Virus record (IMG/VR): IMGVR_UViG_3300043409_002109 | Coordinates: 1 to 64,000 of that record | Direction: 5' to 3' (one strand) | Length of the DNA: 64,000 nucleotides | DNA from: a virus | Part shown: positions 5,437 to 14,655 of the stretch, in pieces | How the letters are laid out: each line of letters begins with the position of its first letter | How positions within the stretch are numbered: the stretch's first letter is position 1 | Notes under the pieces: model-generated | Databases searched by the model: none | The model's input: only the letters and a program-made list of their open reading frames with translations | What the model was told of the DNA's origin: nothing | Program-made: the position numbers and the translations under genes

Positions 5437-8400
5437 ATGGCTAGTGCCTATTCCCTATTGAAGCACGCGCTTATCCTAGATACAGAGACCCTAGGATTAA
5501 AGCGTGGTGTGCCTATTCATGAGATAGCCATATATTCTTTTGACAAGCAAGAAGCTTACGAATACTTGTTGAAGCCTCGCATGGTCGAGGTCGCGGGTAG
5601 TACCGCTCAGGATTTCACCCGGCTAGCGAGCAGCGTGAATGATGAACACTTTGCTAGAGGTTTTCCGAACTGGAGAGAGGCTATCAAGCAGGTAGCGGCT
5701 ATGCATACTGGCCAAGATGTCTCCAAGATGCAAACGGAAGAGGCTGTTAGAGCCGCGCTCAGACAAACGAATGAGTTCCTGTATAACAATTTATTCGGAG
5801 AGAACGCTCAATACGCTCACCTCTGGACGGGAGAAGTCAATCCCGCCCAGCAGGCTTTGAGGTTCCAGGCTCTTGAAAAACTTGGAATTAAGGCGACCTC
5901 AAAGGCCCAGCAGAATATTGAGGATTTATTGAAGCCCGGGGGGCTGCTCAAGGCCAATGTGGGCACTCAGGGCACTACTTTATGGATCGCTAATGCGGGG
6001 TTCGAAGGCAAGCAGCTCGGCGCACAGCTTGGCGCAATGGGGCCTGAAGCAGTCAGAGCCTTCAAATCCCAACTTGAAACAAGCGCTGCTACAGCTGATC
6101 CCCTATACGTTACTGGTGTGGAAGTTAACCAAGCTAGAGCTAAAGCTCAAATGACGGGCGACTGGACTGATGTTTGGAAGGCCTATAATAAATATGGTCC
6201 TAAAAGCGGAGAGATCGCGGTACGAGACATCCAGGACGTAACCCGTGCCATGGTTTCTTACGGTCAGAAGCTTGGCATCATCAAGCCTGGAGATCAGAAC
6301 TATGGGCATACGATTGATCTCCAGTACCGGCTCTTGGGCTCAACAGAGAAAGACCCTAAGCTCGCTTTAGAGATGTTGGGAACCAAGGAGGCCCACAGAG
6401 CCCTAGAGGATGCTAGCATTTCTGAGAAATACGTTCTTGAGCGTGGTGCGTACTTTACTCAGGCGCTACAAGAAGCTCACGAGGGAACCCCCTTGGGCTT
6501 ACAGTACTTAGAGCAAGCGAAGAAGCAGCAAGGGCCTATATTTGAGTTCGGACAATACGCGGTGCGGCGAGATGCAGTAGATCCTACGACAGAGCGTATT
6601 GCTGCGATTCAGCGGCTAGAGAGAGCCGCCATTGATTTCGAAGACGGGGGGATGAGCTGGCAGCATACCGGGTATAAGGGTATTCACCAAATGCCTCAGC
6701 AGACCCCCTCTGGAGAGGAAGTCTTTATTGCTCGGCCGAGACAAGCCAGAACTGGCTATGGTTCTATGGAAGAAGTCATTAGTAGCCTGAAGGCTGAGGG
6801 CTCTTACTCTTCCGTGGATATAGACAAAGAATGGGCTGACATGAGTGCTGCTATCAAAGCTAGGCCGAATGACCCTAGGTTAGCAATGACCGAGCATGTG
6901 TCTGCTGCCAGGGCAACCGCCGATCAATTCTTCCAGACTAATGCCAAGGCCTTGCTCGAAATGTCTCCTGAGAACACCCTGAGAAAGGTTAACAGTGTTT
7001 TCGGGGAGCGTGGGGCGAAAGTTGCAGCAGATGATCTAGTCAAGATTGCACCGAAATTCACCAAAATGATGGGCATAGCAGCCGTTGGCCTTGCCGGAGT
7101 TGGGGCTCTCTGGAGTACAAGCACCCATAGCTCCAGCTCAGACAGAAGAGGTAACTCTCTGCTCACTATGAACTATGATGAGTGGAGCATGAGCAACCCC
7201 CCTGGGCTGGCTAAGCAAGGTATCAGTCATCAGGAGCGTTCGTCCAACACAGACTTCGGCTCCCCATATCAGGGCCCGGCTACTTCTCAGAGTGTATTGA
7301 TGGACCAAGAGCTTCTCCAGGCGAGAGAGAAGTGGATGAGACAGCAGTACAGAATCTCCTCTTTCGATTCTGAAGTTGGGTTGTTCGGCGAATTTGGGGT
7401 AATGAAATATCTAAGAAGAAGCTCTTATACTTCGAACCCTTACGGGAGAGATATAAGAGACGGGGAAATGCCTGGGCTCAAAAACCGAAGGGGAATGAAG
7501 GTAATTGATGCGAACCCTACAGATTGGAAAATCTCCGTAGAGGACGCCGATACCGTGACTCTCCAGAGGAGGGGCGTTCGCTCTGCGGTTGCGAGATTCT
7601 TCGGACTAAACAGCCAAGATTATACGTTCCGACTAGAAGGAATCGACTCCACTGAAACCGCACACGGAAGCGATTCTTATCATGCTCCTCAGCCCTTCGC
7701 TGAGCAGGCTAAGATTGCATTAGAAAATATGTACAAGGGTAAGCGCCTTCAAATAGCTTACGATCCATCAAATATGACCTACGGTCGTAACGTCGGTGTC
7801 GTTTACTCTGAGGGAAAGAACTTGAACTTAGAAGAAGTGAAGAGGGGTATAGCCTCTCACCTTCCCTATGGTAAAAGAGCAGATGCCCACGCGAACTGGG
7901 ATGCATTCAGCTATGCACAGGAAAAGGCAGTAGCTTCTCAGAGAGGCATGTGGGCTACCCCTTGGGCCCAGGTCTACAATTCCTTTACAGAGTCTGCTGG
8001 AACGCAGATCACATTCGATACATTTGCTAAACCGTCGAAGATGGCTGGAAACTATACGACGATGGAACTGCTGACTGCGATGGAGCACTCTCAGGCTTTA
8101 GGGAGCGCCTCTGAAAGTTCGCTGGCTTTAGCTGCTTCGCTTGGGAAGAAATGGGATATGAGGGGAGATAACGTAAGACCTTCGATCACCTTTTCGCGTT
8201 CGCAGGCTCATCACAGTGGATACATGACCCACTTACTTGCTGACACCAACAGGTTCATGACAACCCAGGGCACAAACGAAAACCCTTACAGGACCTCGCA
8301 TACTCGCGGGGTCGGGGACCTTAACGGGTATCTGGCGCTAGACACTACCGGGTCGAATACCAGCCCGTGGGCTAGAAGAACGCTCAACGCATATGATAGA

Positions 8401-8508
8401 TACGGAACTAAAGAGGATTCTTCTCAGCGCAAGGCTAAGATGGCTATGATGCAAAGACAAGTTAATCAGCAATTCGGAGTGTCCCCAATCGGACACCATA
8501 GGATGTAA
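5437..8508 (+). CDS. DEDDh exonuclease - SNase fusion protein
   Basis: A 1023-residue protein with two nuclease domains. The N-terminal part looks like a DnaQ-type 3'-5' exonuclease: LILDTETLGL gives Asp15 and Glu17 (Exo I), NAGFEG around Asn186-Glu190 fits Exo II with Glu in place of Asp, and HRALED gives His320 and Asp325 (Exo III, DEDDh type). A hydrophobic stretch lies at about 544-561. From about 700 to 830 the sequence follows staphylococcal nuclease: FRLEGIDSTE (Arg732, Asp737), PFAEQAK (Glu756) and TYGRNVG (Arg784) match the three catalytic residues and the YGR motif. The last 190 residues are polar and unrecognised. The gene has GGAGAG upstream and sits at the head of the packaging and structural cluster; a role in processing host or phage DNA in the virion or during packaging is inference. 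Confidence 0.75.
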   Translation: MASAYSLLKHALILDTETLGLKRGVPIHEIAIYSFDKQEAYEYLLKPRMVEVAGSTAQDFTRLASSVNDEHFARGFPNWREAIKQVAAMHTGQDVSKMQTEEAVRAALRQTNEFLYNNLFGENAQYAHLWTGEVNPAQQALRFQALEKLGIKATSKAQQNIEDLLKPGGLLKANVGTQGTTLWIANAGFEGKQLGAQLGAMGPEAVRAFKSQLETSAATADPLYVTGVEVNQARAKAQMTGDWTDVWKAYNKYGPKSGEIAVRDIQDVTRAMVSYGQKLGIIKPGDQNYGHTIDLQYRLLGSTEKDPKLALEMLGTKEAHRALEDASISEKYVLERGAYFTQALQEAHEGTPLGLQYLEQAKKQQGPIFEFGQYAVRRDAVDPTTERIAAIQRLERAAIDFEDGGMSWQHTGYKGIHQMPQQTPSGEEVFIARPRQARTGYGSMEEVISSLKAEGSYSSVDIDKEWADMSAAIKARPNDPRLAMTEHVSAARATADQFFQTNAKALLEMSPENTLRKVNSVFGERGAKVAADDLVKIAPKFTKMMGIAAVGLAGVGALWSTSTHSSSSDRRGNSLLTMNYDEWSMSNPPGLAKQGISHQERSSNTDFGSPYQGPATSQSVLMDQELLQAREKWMRQQYRISSFDSEVGLFGEFGVMKYLRRSSYTSNPYGRDIRDGEMPGLKNRRGMKVIDANPTDWKISVEDADTVTLQRRGVRSAVARFFGLNSQDYTFRLEGIDSTETAHGSDSYHAPQPFAEQAKIALENMYKGKRLQIAYDPSNMTYGRNVGVVYSEGKNLNLEEVKRGIASHLPYGKRADAHANWDAFSYAQEKAVASQRGMWATPWAQVYNSFTESAGTQITFDTFAKPSKMAGNYTTMELLTAMEHSQALGSASESSLALAASLGKKWDMRGDNVRPSITFSRSQAHHSGYMTHLLADTNRFMTTQGTNENPYRTSHTRGVGDLNGYLALDTTGSNTSPWARRTLNAYDRYGTKEDSSQRKAKMAMMQRQVNQQFGVSPIGHHRM

Positions 8509-8510
8509 TT

Positions 8511-9479
8511 ATGTTAGACAGCCTTTTACAATACATACACCAAGGTGCACATCACTCAACTGGAGCTTATCCAATTGGGAACACCCTAGATGGACATACT
8601 GTCTATGAGCATTTCGGGTTGCGTTACGACATGAAGGGACGGACAGGGAATACCTGGGGTAAAGCTGGCATGGGAGGGCTAACTGGTGCCTTGATGGGAG
8701 GTGTTGGGGCTGCAGTCATGGGCGGCAGCTGGGGAGATATAGGCACTGCAAGCGCAACTGCAGGTTTCGTCGGCGCCACGATGGGTGGGATAGAAAAACT
8801 AAGACAGGGAGGCAAAATCGGAGGCAACGCCTCCTGGATGGGCGCTTTAGGCGCTGTTCCTGTTGTGGGCATGAGTGGTTATTTTATTTATCAGGGCTAC
8901 AAAGAGAACGGTTTGACTGGAGCCCGAGATGCAGCAGTTTGGGATATCGCAACTAACGCTGCGGTTCGCAAATTCGGCTACAAGCAACTTGCTCATGGTG
9001 AGTTGGCTATTGGCGCTACGAAGAATGCGATAGTTTCGAAAGGGCTCCTTTCTCATGGCGTTAGATTCCTAGGGGCGGGTATTGGAGCCCAGATTGGTCA
9101 ATCTATAGGTGATAGCATCGGCCTTCCAGGCGCAAGTATAGCCGGGGCATTTGCTGGAGCTTTCGTTGGGGCCGCACCTGTGAAGTTCATGGCGAGCCAC
9201 CCCTTCATAGCAGCGGGTGCGATGGCAGTCGGCGGCCTTGCCGCTACTGGATATGGTGCTTATGAGGTATTAAAGATGGGATACGCCCAGAAGCAATCTC
9301 GAAAAGGGATTCAGACAGCTGGAGATTTAGCTGCATTTAATACCATGGGAGCGAATACAATGAGGTCACGAGCTGTACAGGCTATTCAGAAGAGCCATAC
9401 TAATGCGCGCCAAGCGCTCGGTATGGAAGCAAATTTCTTAGCATATCCTTCTCGAAGCTATCATTCTCCATATCGCTAG
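8511..9479 (+). CDS. Gly/Ala-rich membrane-interacting protein
   Basis: A 322-residue protein full of glycine-zipper-like stretches (GGLTGALMGGVGAAVMGG, GAGIGAQIGQSIGDSIG, AGAFAGAFVGAAPVKF) with several possible membrane segments between residues about 55 and 245, and a polar Ser/Tyr/Arg tail. Such proteins in phages are often tape-measure-like, internal virion or ejection proteins that insert into the host membrane, but no family was recognised. It starts two bases after the nuclease fusion gene, without a good Shine-Dalgarno site, so it is probably translated by coupling with that gene. Confidence 0.55.
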   Translation: MLDSLLQYIHQGAHHSTGAYPIGNTLDGHTVYEHFGLRYDMKGRTGNTWGKAGMGGLTGALMGGVGAAVMGGSWGDIGTASATAGFVGATMGGIEKLRQGGKIGGNASWMGALGAVPVVGMSGYFIYQGYKENGLTGARDAAVWDIATNAAVRKFGYKQLAHGELAIGATKNAIVSKGLLSHGVRFLGAGIGAQIGQSIGDSIGLPGASIAGAFAGAFVGAAPVKFMASHPFIAAGAMAVGGLAATGYGAYEVLKMGYAQKQSRKGIQTAGDLAAFNTMGANTMRSRAVQAIQKSHTNARQALGMEANFLAYPSRSYHSPYR

Positions 9480-9512
9480 TGATATGATTCTTTTGCATGA
9501 CTAGGAGTAAGT

Positions 9513-10259
9513 ATGACCAAGAATAAAAAAGTAGAACTTGTGCTTGGGCAAAAGTTTGGGGAGTGGACTGTGGTCTCACAAAGGGAGAGGTCACACTGGC
9601 TATGCCTATGCTCCTGTGGCCGGGAGCAAGAAGTCTACGTGTCCACTCTGACTCAGGGTAGATCGACTCGTTGCGGGCAGTGTCGGTTTGCTCGGCCTTT
9701 TCTGAAGGACCGTACTGGAGAACGGATTGGATCCCTAATCGTACTCAGTTATCATAGTGAGCATTTGAGTCGCCGAGGTTCCCTGGCTCATCATTGGCTC
9801 TGTAAATGTGATTGTGGTGAACATGCTATTGTCCGTGTAGATAACCTAAATGCTAAGGGTCGCGCTATGAAAACTTGTGGTTGCGGTAGGGCTGGTGAAA
9901 ACAGCTATGGCTGGAAAGGTGCGGGTCAATTAACCGGTGAGAAGTGGGGGCAGATACTAAGAGCCGCTAAGAGCCGTAATATTCCGGTTCTAATGTCTAA
10001 AGAAGACGCTTGGGATCTTTTTCAGAAGCAGAAAGGTATTTGCGCTCTGACAGGATGGCCGCTGACTCTTTATTCAAAGAGTCGTTCGGCATCAAGGGAT
10101 GCAGACGCTTCCCTTGATCGAATCGATTCTTCTCTCGGCTATATAGAGGGCAATGTCCAATGGGTTCACAAATGGGCGAATCAAGCCAAGAATGATTTGA
10201 CTATGGAAGAATTTGTTAACATGTGCCGCGCTATCGCCGGAGTAGCGGATGGATTTTAG
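9513..10259 (+). CDS. HNH homing endonuclease with zinc ribbons
   Basis: A 248-residue protein. Two Cys-rich zinc-ribbon-like repeats come first (Cys31, 33, 35, 54, 57, and Cys97, 99, 101, 122, 124), each followed by a beta-rich segment. The C-terminal part is an HNH / His-Me finger nuclease: CALTG at 177-181, then SLDRIDSSLGY (200-210) and GNVQWVHKWANQAKND. This is typical of free-standing phage homing endonucleases that spread by cutting alleles lacking them. It has its own AGGAG site, lies near the terminase gene, a favourite target, and its last 11 bases overlap the next gene. Not expected to be needed for virion assembly. Confidence 0.85.
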   Translation: MTKNKKVELVLGQKFGEWTVVSQRERSHWLCLCSCGREQEVYVSTLTQGRSTRCGQCRFARPFLKDRTGERIGSLIVLSYHSEHLSRRGSLAHHWLCKCDCGEHAIVRVDNLNAKGRAMKTCGCGRAGENSYGWKGAGQLTGEKWGQILRAAKSRNIPVLMSKEDAWDLFQKQKGICALTGWPLTLYSKSRSASRDADASLDRIDSSLGYIEGNVQWVHKWANQAKNDLTMEEFVNMCRAIAGVADGF

Positions 10260-10647
10260 TAAGCGACTGTCATGTTTGAATAAAGTTCTCTCCCTGAGAG
10301 AGAGTGGGCAAAGCGTTGTTGTCTGTGGCACTGGCTTCTTCTATGCAGTCTTTAGGGAATACCTTTTACAGGAAGTCTTAGAGCGACTAGATACCTCAAT
10401 AGAGGAAATTCAGTGGGAGGATGCTACTCAGATAAGCTTTGCCAATGGCGCTAGTCTTATTCTCTTCGATGTGGAGAAAGAGAATGAGCTGGAAGCTTTT
10501 GTTAAGCTGAGTGATAACTGTGATATGGACCTTATGCTCCTATTCGAACCACAATTGGGATTTCTCAAAGAACAATATAATACGAGGCTTCTTCCTATCA
10601 TACTGGAAAAACCAAAATGTAGAATTCAGATAGTGAGAGGCGGCTAA
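10249..10647 (+). CDS. Small protein resembling a degenerate terminase ATPase domain
   Basis: A 132-residue protein ending on the first base of the terminase start. By eye its order of elements copies the terminase ATPase that follows: SVVVCGTGFFYAV where Walker A would be, ISFANGASLILF like MEFSNGAKISGF of the large subunit, MDLMLLFEP where the Walker B LDE would be, and RLLPII like VVLPIM. The Walker A lysine and the Walker B acidic pair are missing, so it would not hydrolyse ATP. It might be a regulatory or structural partner of the terminase, or simply an unrelated alpha/beta protein. The homology is my inference; the ORF itself is well supported by overlaps at both ends. Confidence 0.5.
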   Translation: MDFSKRLSCLNKVLSLRESGQSVVVCGTGFFYAVFREYLLQEVLERLDTSIEEIQWEDATQISFANGASLILFDVEKENELEAFVKLSDNCDMDLMLLFEPQLGFLKEQYNTRLLPIILEKPKCRIQIVRGG

Positions 10648-12908
10648 TGGCAGAGAAGATTGACTTAAAGAGCATTGAGAAGAAGCTCTATACTACGAAT
10701 GAATATAGTGTTAGGTATCAGGACTCTGATGCAAGACTCTCAGAGGAGGAGGTCGCCTATCTTGGTAAGGTTCATAATGTCAGAACAGATGTACACAGAA
10801 CCTGTATCAACTGTCAGGCGCGGCAGGTTATCAAGTATGAGAGGGCTGTAGACAAGGAAGGTAAATCTCAGAAAGATTTCCGAGTGCCTTGCAGCTATAT
10901 TGCCAGAGCATTACCTCCAGGATCTGCGGGGATCATTGATAACCTGATGGCGGATAAAGGTATAAGCCGAGAGCGTGCCACACTTGTTTTACGCGCGACT
11001 CAAGACCCTGTAGCATGGGCTGAGCTTATGTTTGGGTTTGACGATGCGACCAAGGGCACTCAATCAGAATGGTATCTTCGAAATTACCAGAAGGAGCAAT
11101 TGAGGTGTTCTTCAAGGCGCATTGTTATTCGTGAAGGCCGTCGTAGTGGCAAGAGCTTTATCATAGCTTTAAAGCTTATTTATCTGGCCTTTACTCAGAG
11201 GATACTTAGAGGTGCGAGCGATGGAACAGAGCGGTCTACGGGGCCTCAGATACTTATCATCACTCCATATCAGGCTCAGGTTACGAACATCTTTGAGGAG
11301 ATAGAGAGCTTATTAACGCGCTCTCCAGATTTAGCCAAGGAGATAACTTCTGGAACCAACGGCAACCTTTATGTGAAGACACCATTCCTCCGGATGGAGT
11401 TTTCTAATGGTGCAAAGATCAGCGGATTCGTTTCAGGTGTTGGAACCAAGACTGACGGCAGCGCTGGTGGTACTCTGCGAGGTCAGTCGGCTGACATCAT
11501 CTATCTTGATGAAATGGATATGATTCCAGATGAAGTCTTGCAGAAGGTAGTCCTTCCGATCATGGCCACCCGTAGCGGCACCTCAATGATTGCTACTAGT
11601 ACTCCTATAGGTAAAAGAAGTACATTTTACAAATGGTGTTTATCGGATGCGACTTTCAAAGAGGACCACTTACCATCCACTGTTCTTCCTCAATGGAATG
11701 AAATCAAAGACCTCCTTATAGGAGACTCAACTGCTGAATCTTTCGCTGCCGAGTATATGGCCACCTTTATAGAAGGTGGCTTCGGCGTATTCAAGCCCAC
11801 ATTGGTGTGGGAGGCCCGTCAAGACTACTCTTATGACAATACTATTAACCAGGCATATCTTAAAACGAAACTTGGAGTTCAACGCCCCGAATATATGCTC
11901 AAGTGTATAGGTATCGACTGGAACAAAAACGCAGGCTCTGAGTTCTATGTTGTGGGATTCGATATAGATAAGGGCCAATGGATCGGCTTGGAGGCTACTA
12001 ATGTGAGCGCTTCGGAGTTCTCTTCTATTCGATGGAAAGAAGAAGTCATCCGCCTAAACTATAAATGGAAGCCAGACTTTATCTATGCTGACGAGGGATA
12101 TGGGCACACCATCATAGAGGATCTTAAGCTTATGGCCCATAAGGTGAGAGCCGCGCCTAAGCCTACACTACAGCATGTAGAAACCGCTAAATTGGTAGAT
12201 AGACTGGTTTCCTTCAACTTCTCTTCGAAGGTGGAACTGAGATCACCTATAGATGGAACTATTATTACTAAGAGCGGTAAAGATTTCTTGGTTGAGAATG
12301 CTATTCGAGCTTTTGAAGACCAGAAGATATGTTTCCCCGTAGGGGATGAGCAGTTACGCAAGGAGCTGATGAACTACGTGGTCTTACGGCGCACACCCAC
12401 TACCAACAGGCCTATCTATGGGGCAGAGAATGCAAATATAGGGGATCACAGACTCGATGCATTTATGCTAGCTGTAGGTGGGTTGTACTTAGAGCACTCA
12501 GAATATAGTGCTTCTAATATGGCGGCGGGGAAGCCCGGAATGCTCTCTAAAGAAGTTCTTGAAGCCAGAATCCCAGTCACTGAAGCTGGCGGGGTCGAGA
12601 CCATTCATGGGCTGAAGAGGGCGACTAAGGTTGGAAATGCCGCTATGATTATTGAGAGAGAATATGGTGGGGGGGATGGGAGTCCTGGCCTAGGCCCTTC
12701 AAGGCAGAATAGAGTCACTAGGAGAGGGGCAGGCGGGCCAGATACTTCCGTCTTTGATCATTACAAAGAGCTGAAAAGCAATAAGGGCATATCTACTGAT
12801 GAGCAGTACTTGAATGAACCGCTGAGTAAGCCTATGATAGGTGAAAGAAGAAGCCGTCCCTCGGCAAGGTCGTCAGGGGACTCTAGACGCAATTGGGTAA
12901 GGAGATAA
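10647..12908 (+). CDS. terL: Terminase large subunit
   Basis: A 753-residue DNA-packaging motor: ATPase that drives DNA through the portal, plus nuclease that cuts the concatemer. Seen: an N-terminal extension with a Cys-pair motif (CINC and a later Cys, about residues 52-81), Walker A GRRSGKS at 164-170, IIYLDE at 284-289 (Walker B and catalytic Glu289), a coupling motif ATSTPIG at 316-322, and RNase H-like nuclease acids Asp424 (GIDW), Asp482 (ADEG) and Asp600/604 (GDHRLDA). The C-terminal 100 residues are basic and low-complexity. The family is longer than the usual 450-600 residues because of these extensions. It follows the degenerate ATPase-like gene by a one-base overlap. Confidence 0.95.
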   Translation: MAEKIDLKSIEKKLYTTNEYSVRYQDSDARLSEEEVAYLGKVHNVRTDVHRTCINCQARQVIKYERAVDKEGKSQKDFRVPCSYIARALPPGSAGIIDNLMADKGISRERATLVLRATQDPVAWAELMFGFDDATKGTQSEWYLRNYQKEQLRCSSRRIVIREGRRSGKSFIIALKLIYLAFTQRILRGASDGTERSTGPQILIITPYQAQVTNIFEEIESLLTRSPDLAKEITSGTNGNLYVKTPFLRMEFSNGAKISGFVSGVGTKTDGSAGGTLRGQSADIIYLDEMDMIPDEVLQKVVLPIMATRSGTSMIATSTPIGKRSTFYKWCLSDATFKEDHLPSTVLPQWNEIKDLLIGDSTAESFAAEYMATFIEGGFGVFKPTLVWEARQDYSYDNTINQAYLKTKLGVQRPEYMLKCIGIDWNKNAGSEFYVVGFDIDKGQWIGLEATNVSASEFSSIRWKEEVIRLNYKWKPDFIYADEGYGHTIIEDLKLMAHKVRAAPKPTLQHVETAKLVDRLVSFNFSSKVELRSPIDGTIITKSGKDFLVENAIRAFEDQKICFPVGDEQLRKELMNYVVLRRTPTTNRPIYGAENANIGDHRLDAFMLAVGGLYLEHSEYSASNMAAGKPGMLSKEVLEARIPVTEAGGVETIHGLKRATKVGNAAMIIEREYGGGDGSPGLGPSRQNRVTRRGAGGPDTSVFDHYKELKSNKGISTDEQYLNEPLSKPMIGERRSRPSARSSGDSRRNWVRR

Positions 12909-12911
12909 TTT

Positions 12912-13718
12912 ATGCCGAGTTTACTAAATAGGGCCCTCGCTAAACGAGTCATGGGCCGCGGGGAGGGAGCGCTAGAAAGTATTATCTATTCTCGGAGTAA
13001 GGTCTCTCGCGCGCTTTTAGAGGACAATCCTAGTTGGGGGGCAGACATTCTTGGCCTCTCCCATAATAACCGATATCAGACAGCTGGAGGAGGCGGAGGC
13101 TTCACGAGAGGAAATGAGGCATGGGGCGAAGTGGTTTCCTCTCAAAGAGAAGCTGTTAAGACTCCAAAATTCTCTGGAGGCAAGGGGTCCTATAAGAATC
13201 CGACTACTGGTGTACGTTTACCAGGACGCAGCGCGGCCTATGCTTCGCCACCCCCCCCGGCTGCTCCTGTTCCGAAGGTGAGCGCCTCAACGAATCCTAT
13301 AAAAGCTGTCGCCTCTACTGGGAAACCCTTTGGCTGGGCGCCCGCTCTAGGTGGTGGCTTTCTTGCTGGCGGCTTTACATCAACCTTTATGGCTGCCCCT
13401 GAAGATCGCGGAGTTGGAACCTTTGTTAAAGGCGGATTGTTCGGTATGGCCGGAGGAACAAGTATGAATTATTTAATGGGAAGCGGGGTCCTCGGGAAAG
13501 GCACTGCCATGGCTAGGGCCATAGCAGTAAATGGCGGGCATAGCACGGCTTCCTCGTGGGCAGGAAGCGCCCACCAAATGGCCCGGATGGCGCAATCTAA
13601 AGAGTCCCGAGCAATGGCCTTCGGAGCAGGAGCAATGCTTGCTGGCGGCCTGGCCGGTTCGGGTCGCTCTAAGGCTCATGGTATAAATGGTAATCGCGGC
13701 AATAGGTTTGGTGGATAA
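12912..13718 (+). CDS. Gly-rich hydrophobic protein
   Basis: A 268-residue protein of unknown family. A basic N-terminus is followed by a polyglycine run, a proline-rich linker near residue 115 and, from about residue 143, small-residue hydrophobic stretches (LGGGFLAGGFTSTFM, GGLFGMAGGTSMNYLMGSG, FGAGAMLAGGLAGSG), and a Gly/Asn/Arg tail. It resembles the 8511-9479 product in style and may be another internal or membrane-interacting virion protein. AAGGAG precedes the ATG at a good distance, just after the terminase stop. Confidence 0.5.
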   Translation: MPSLLNRALAKRVMGRGEGALESIIYSRSKVSRALLEDNPSWGADILGLSHNNRYQTAGGGGGFTRGNEAWGEVVSSQREAVKTPKFSGGKGSYKNPTTGVRLPGRSAAYASPPPPAAPVPKVSASTNPIKAVASTGKPFGWAPALGGGFLAGGFTSTFMAAPEDRGVGTFVKGGLFGMAGGTSMNYLMGSGVLGKGTAMARAIAVNGGHSTASSWAGSAHQMARMAQSKESRAMAFGAGAMLAGGLAGSGRSKAHGINGNRGNRFGG

Positions 13719-14155
13719 TGGGTTTATCTTTTTATGATGCAAATGAAATACTTTTAGATGGCTCCAACCCCCTGCGCACGTTCCACGACGGCAGGCTTGG
13801 GGGTTCGTTTGAACAGCTTATTTATATTTCCAATGACGATCCAACACTCTATTATACTGGGCTTGAGATACTCTTAGTTAGTGCCGGCGGGTATGACGAG
13901 GAGGGGGAATATGGCTCTTCAGGTTGGAGCTTTAAGTTTCACTACGGAGAACGCCAGCCGACAGAAGCTGAATGGGATACTGTAAGATCAGGGACTACCG
14001 TTGCATTGCCCGATCTTGGCACAACCGATCTCGCTGATACATCTACGTACTTGCCTGTGTGGATAAGAACTTATGTTCCTGGTAGTATAAGTGCGCAATA
14101 CCGCACTGGATACACAATTAAAATTAACGGGTTCCCGACACTCGTAGGCAGCTAA
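13718..14155 (+). CDS. Hypothetical beta-rich protein
   Basis: A 145-residue protein that begins on the last base of the previous stop codon and runs into the next by one base. Alternating hydrophobic and polar residues with many Gly, Tyr, Thr and Ser (TGLEILLVSAGGYDE, YLPVWIRTYVPG) suggest a compact beta-sandwich, as in many small phage capsid or tail decoration proteins. No family recognised; its place between terminase and portal fits a virion component. Confidence 0.6.
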   Translation: MGLSFYDANEILLDGSNPLRTFHDGRLGGSFEQLIYISNDDPTLYYTGLEILLVSAGGYDEEGEYGSSGWSFKFHYGERQPTEAEWDTVRSGTTVALPDLGTTDLADTSTYLPVWIRTYVPGSISAQYRTGYTIKINGFPTLVGS

Positions 14156-14655
14156 TGGCGCAGAAACTTCCAATTGATCTTCTCTCTGGTTTATATAAAC
14201 CAGAGTATGAGCCTACTATTGAAACTCTCAATGAAGCAGAGTTCGATCCTGAGGCTATTGCTGAGGCTCTCGAAAAAGAGATAGCCCAGAAGATCGCAGA
14301 AACATCCGCTTCTATTCGGAGTGGAACTGCAACCCATTCCAAGAAGCTAACAGAATTTGAATCTGAAGCATTAGATGCCTATACAGAGGCGTTAGGGAAT
14401 GAACTTGACCACACGCGCTCGCGGATTAATAAGTTTAAGGACTATATTAACGATCAAGTTCGGGCTAGCAGTGGGGAGCTATCCTTTACTATGAATATTC
14501 AGAGAAAGCCCTTGCTTAAGAGAGCTATCATAAATGTTTTCGGGAAGAAGACGGCCTCGATCACGTACTCGATGTACCTCGAAGCAAGAAAGGCCAAGAA
14601 AGAAATTGAGGAGCGGCAATCTGACGAGTATCTAAAGGCAGACTGGGAGGAATAA
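14155..14655 (+). CDS. Hypothetical helical protein
   Basis: A 166-residue protein, mainly helical and probably coiled coil, with dense Glu, Lys and Ala between residues about 25 and 90 and again at the C-terminus (YLEARKAKKEIEERQS). A short beta-like segment (SGELSFTMNIQRKPLLKRAIINV) lies between. No family recognised. The start overlaps the previous stop by one base and the stop overlaps the next start, so it belongs to the same operon. Confidence 0.6.
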   Translation: MAQKLPIDLLSGLYKPEYEPTIETLNEAEFDPEAIAEALEKEIAQKIAETSASIRSGTATHSKKLTEFESEALDAYTEALGNELDHTRSRINKFKDYINDQVRASSGELSFTMNIQRKPLLKRAIINVFGKKTASITYSMYLEARKAKKEIEERQSDEYLKADWEE

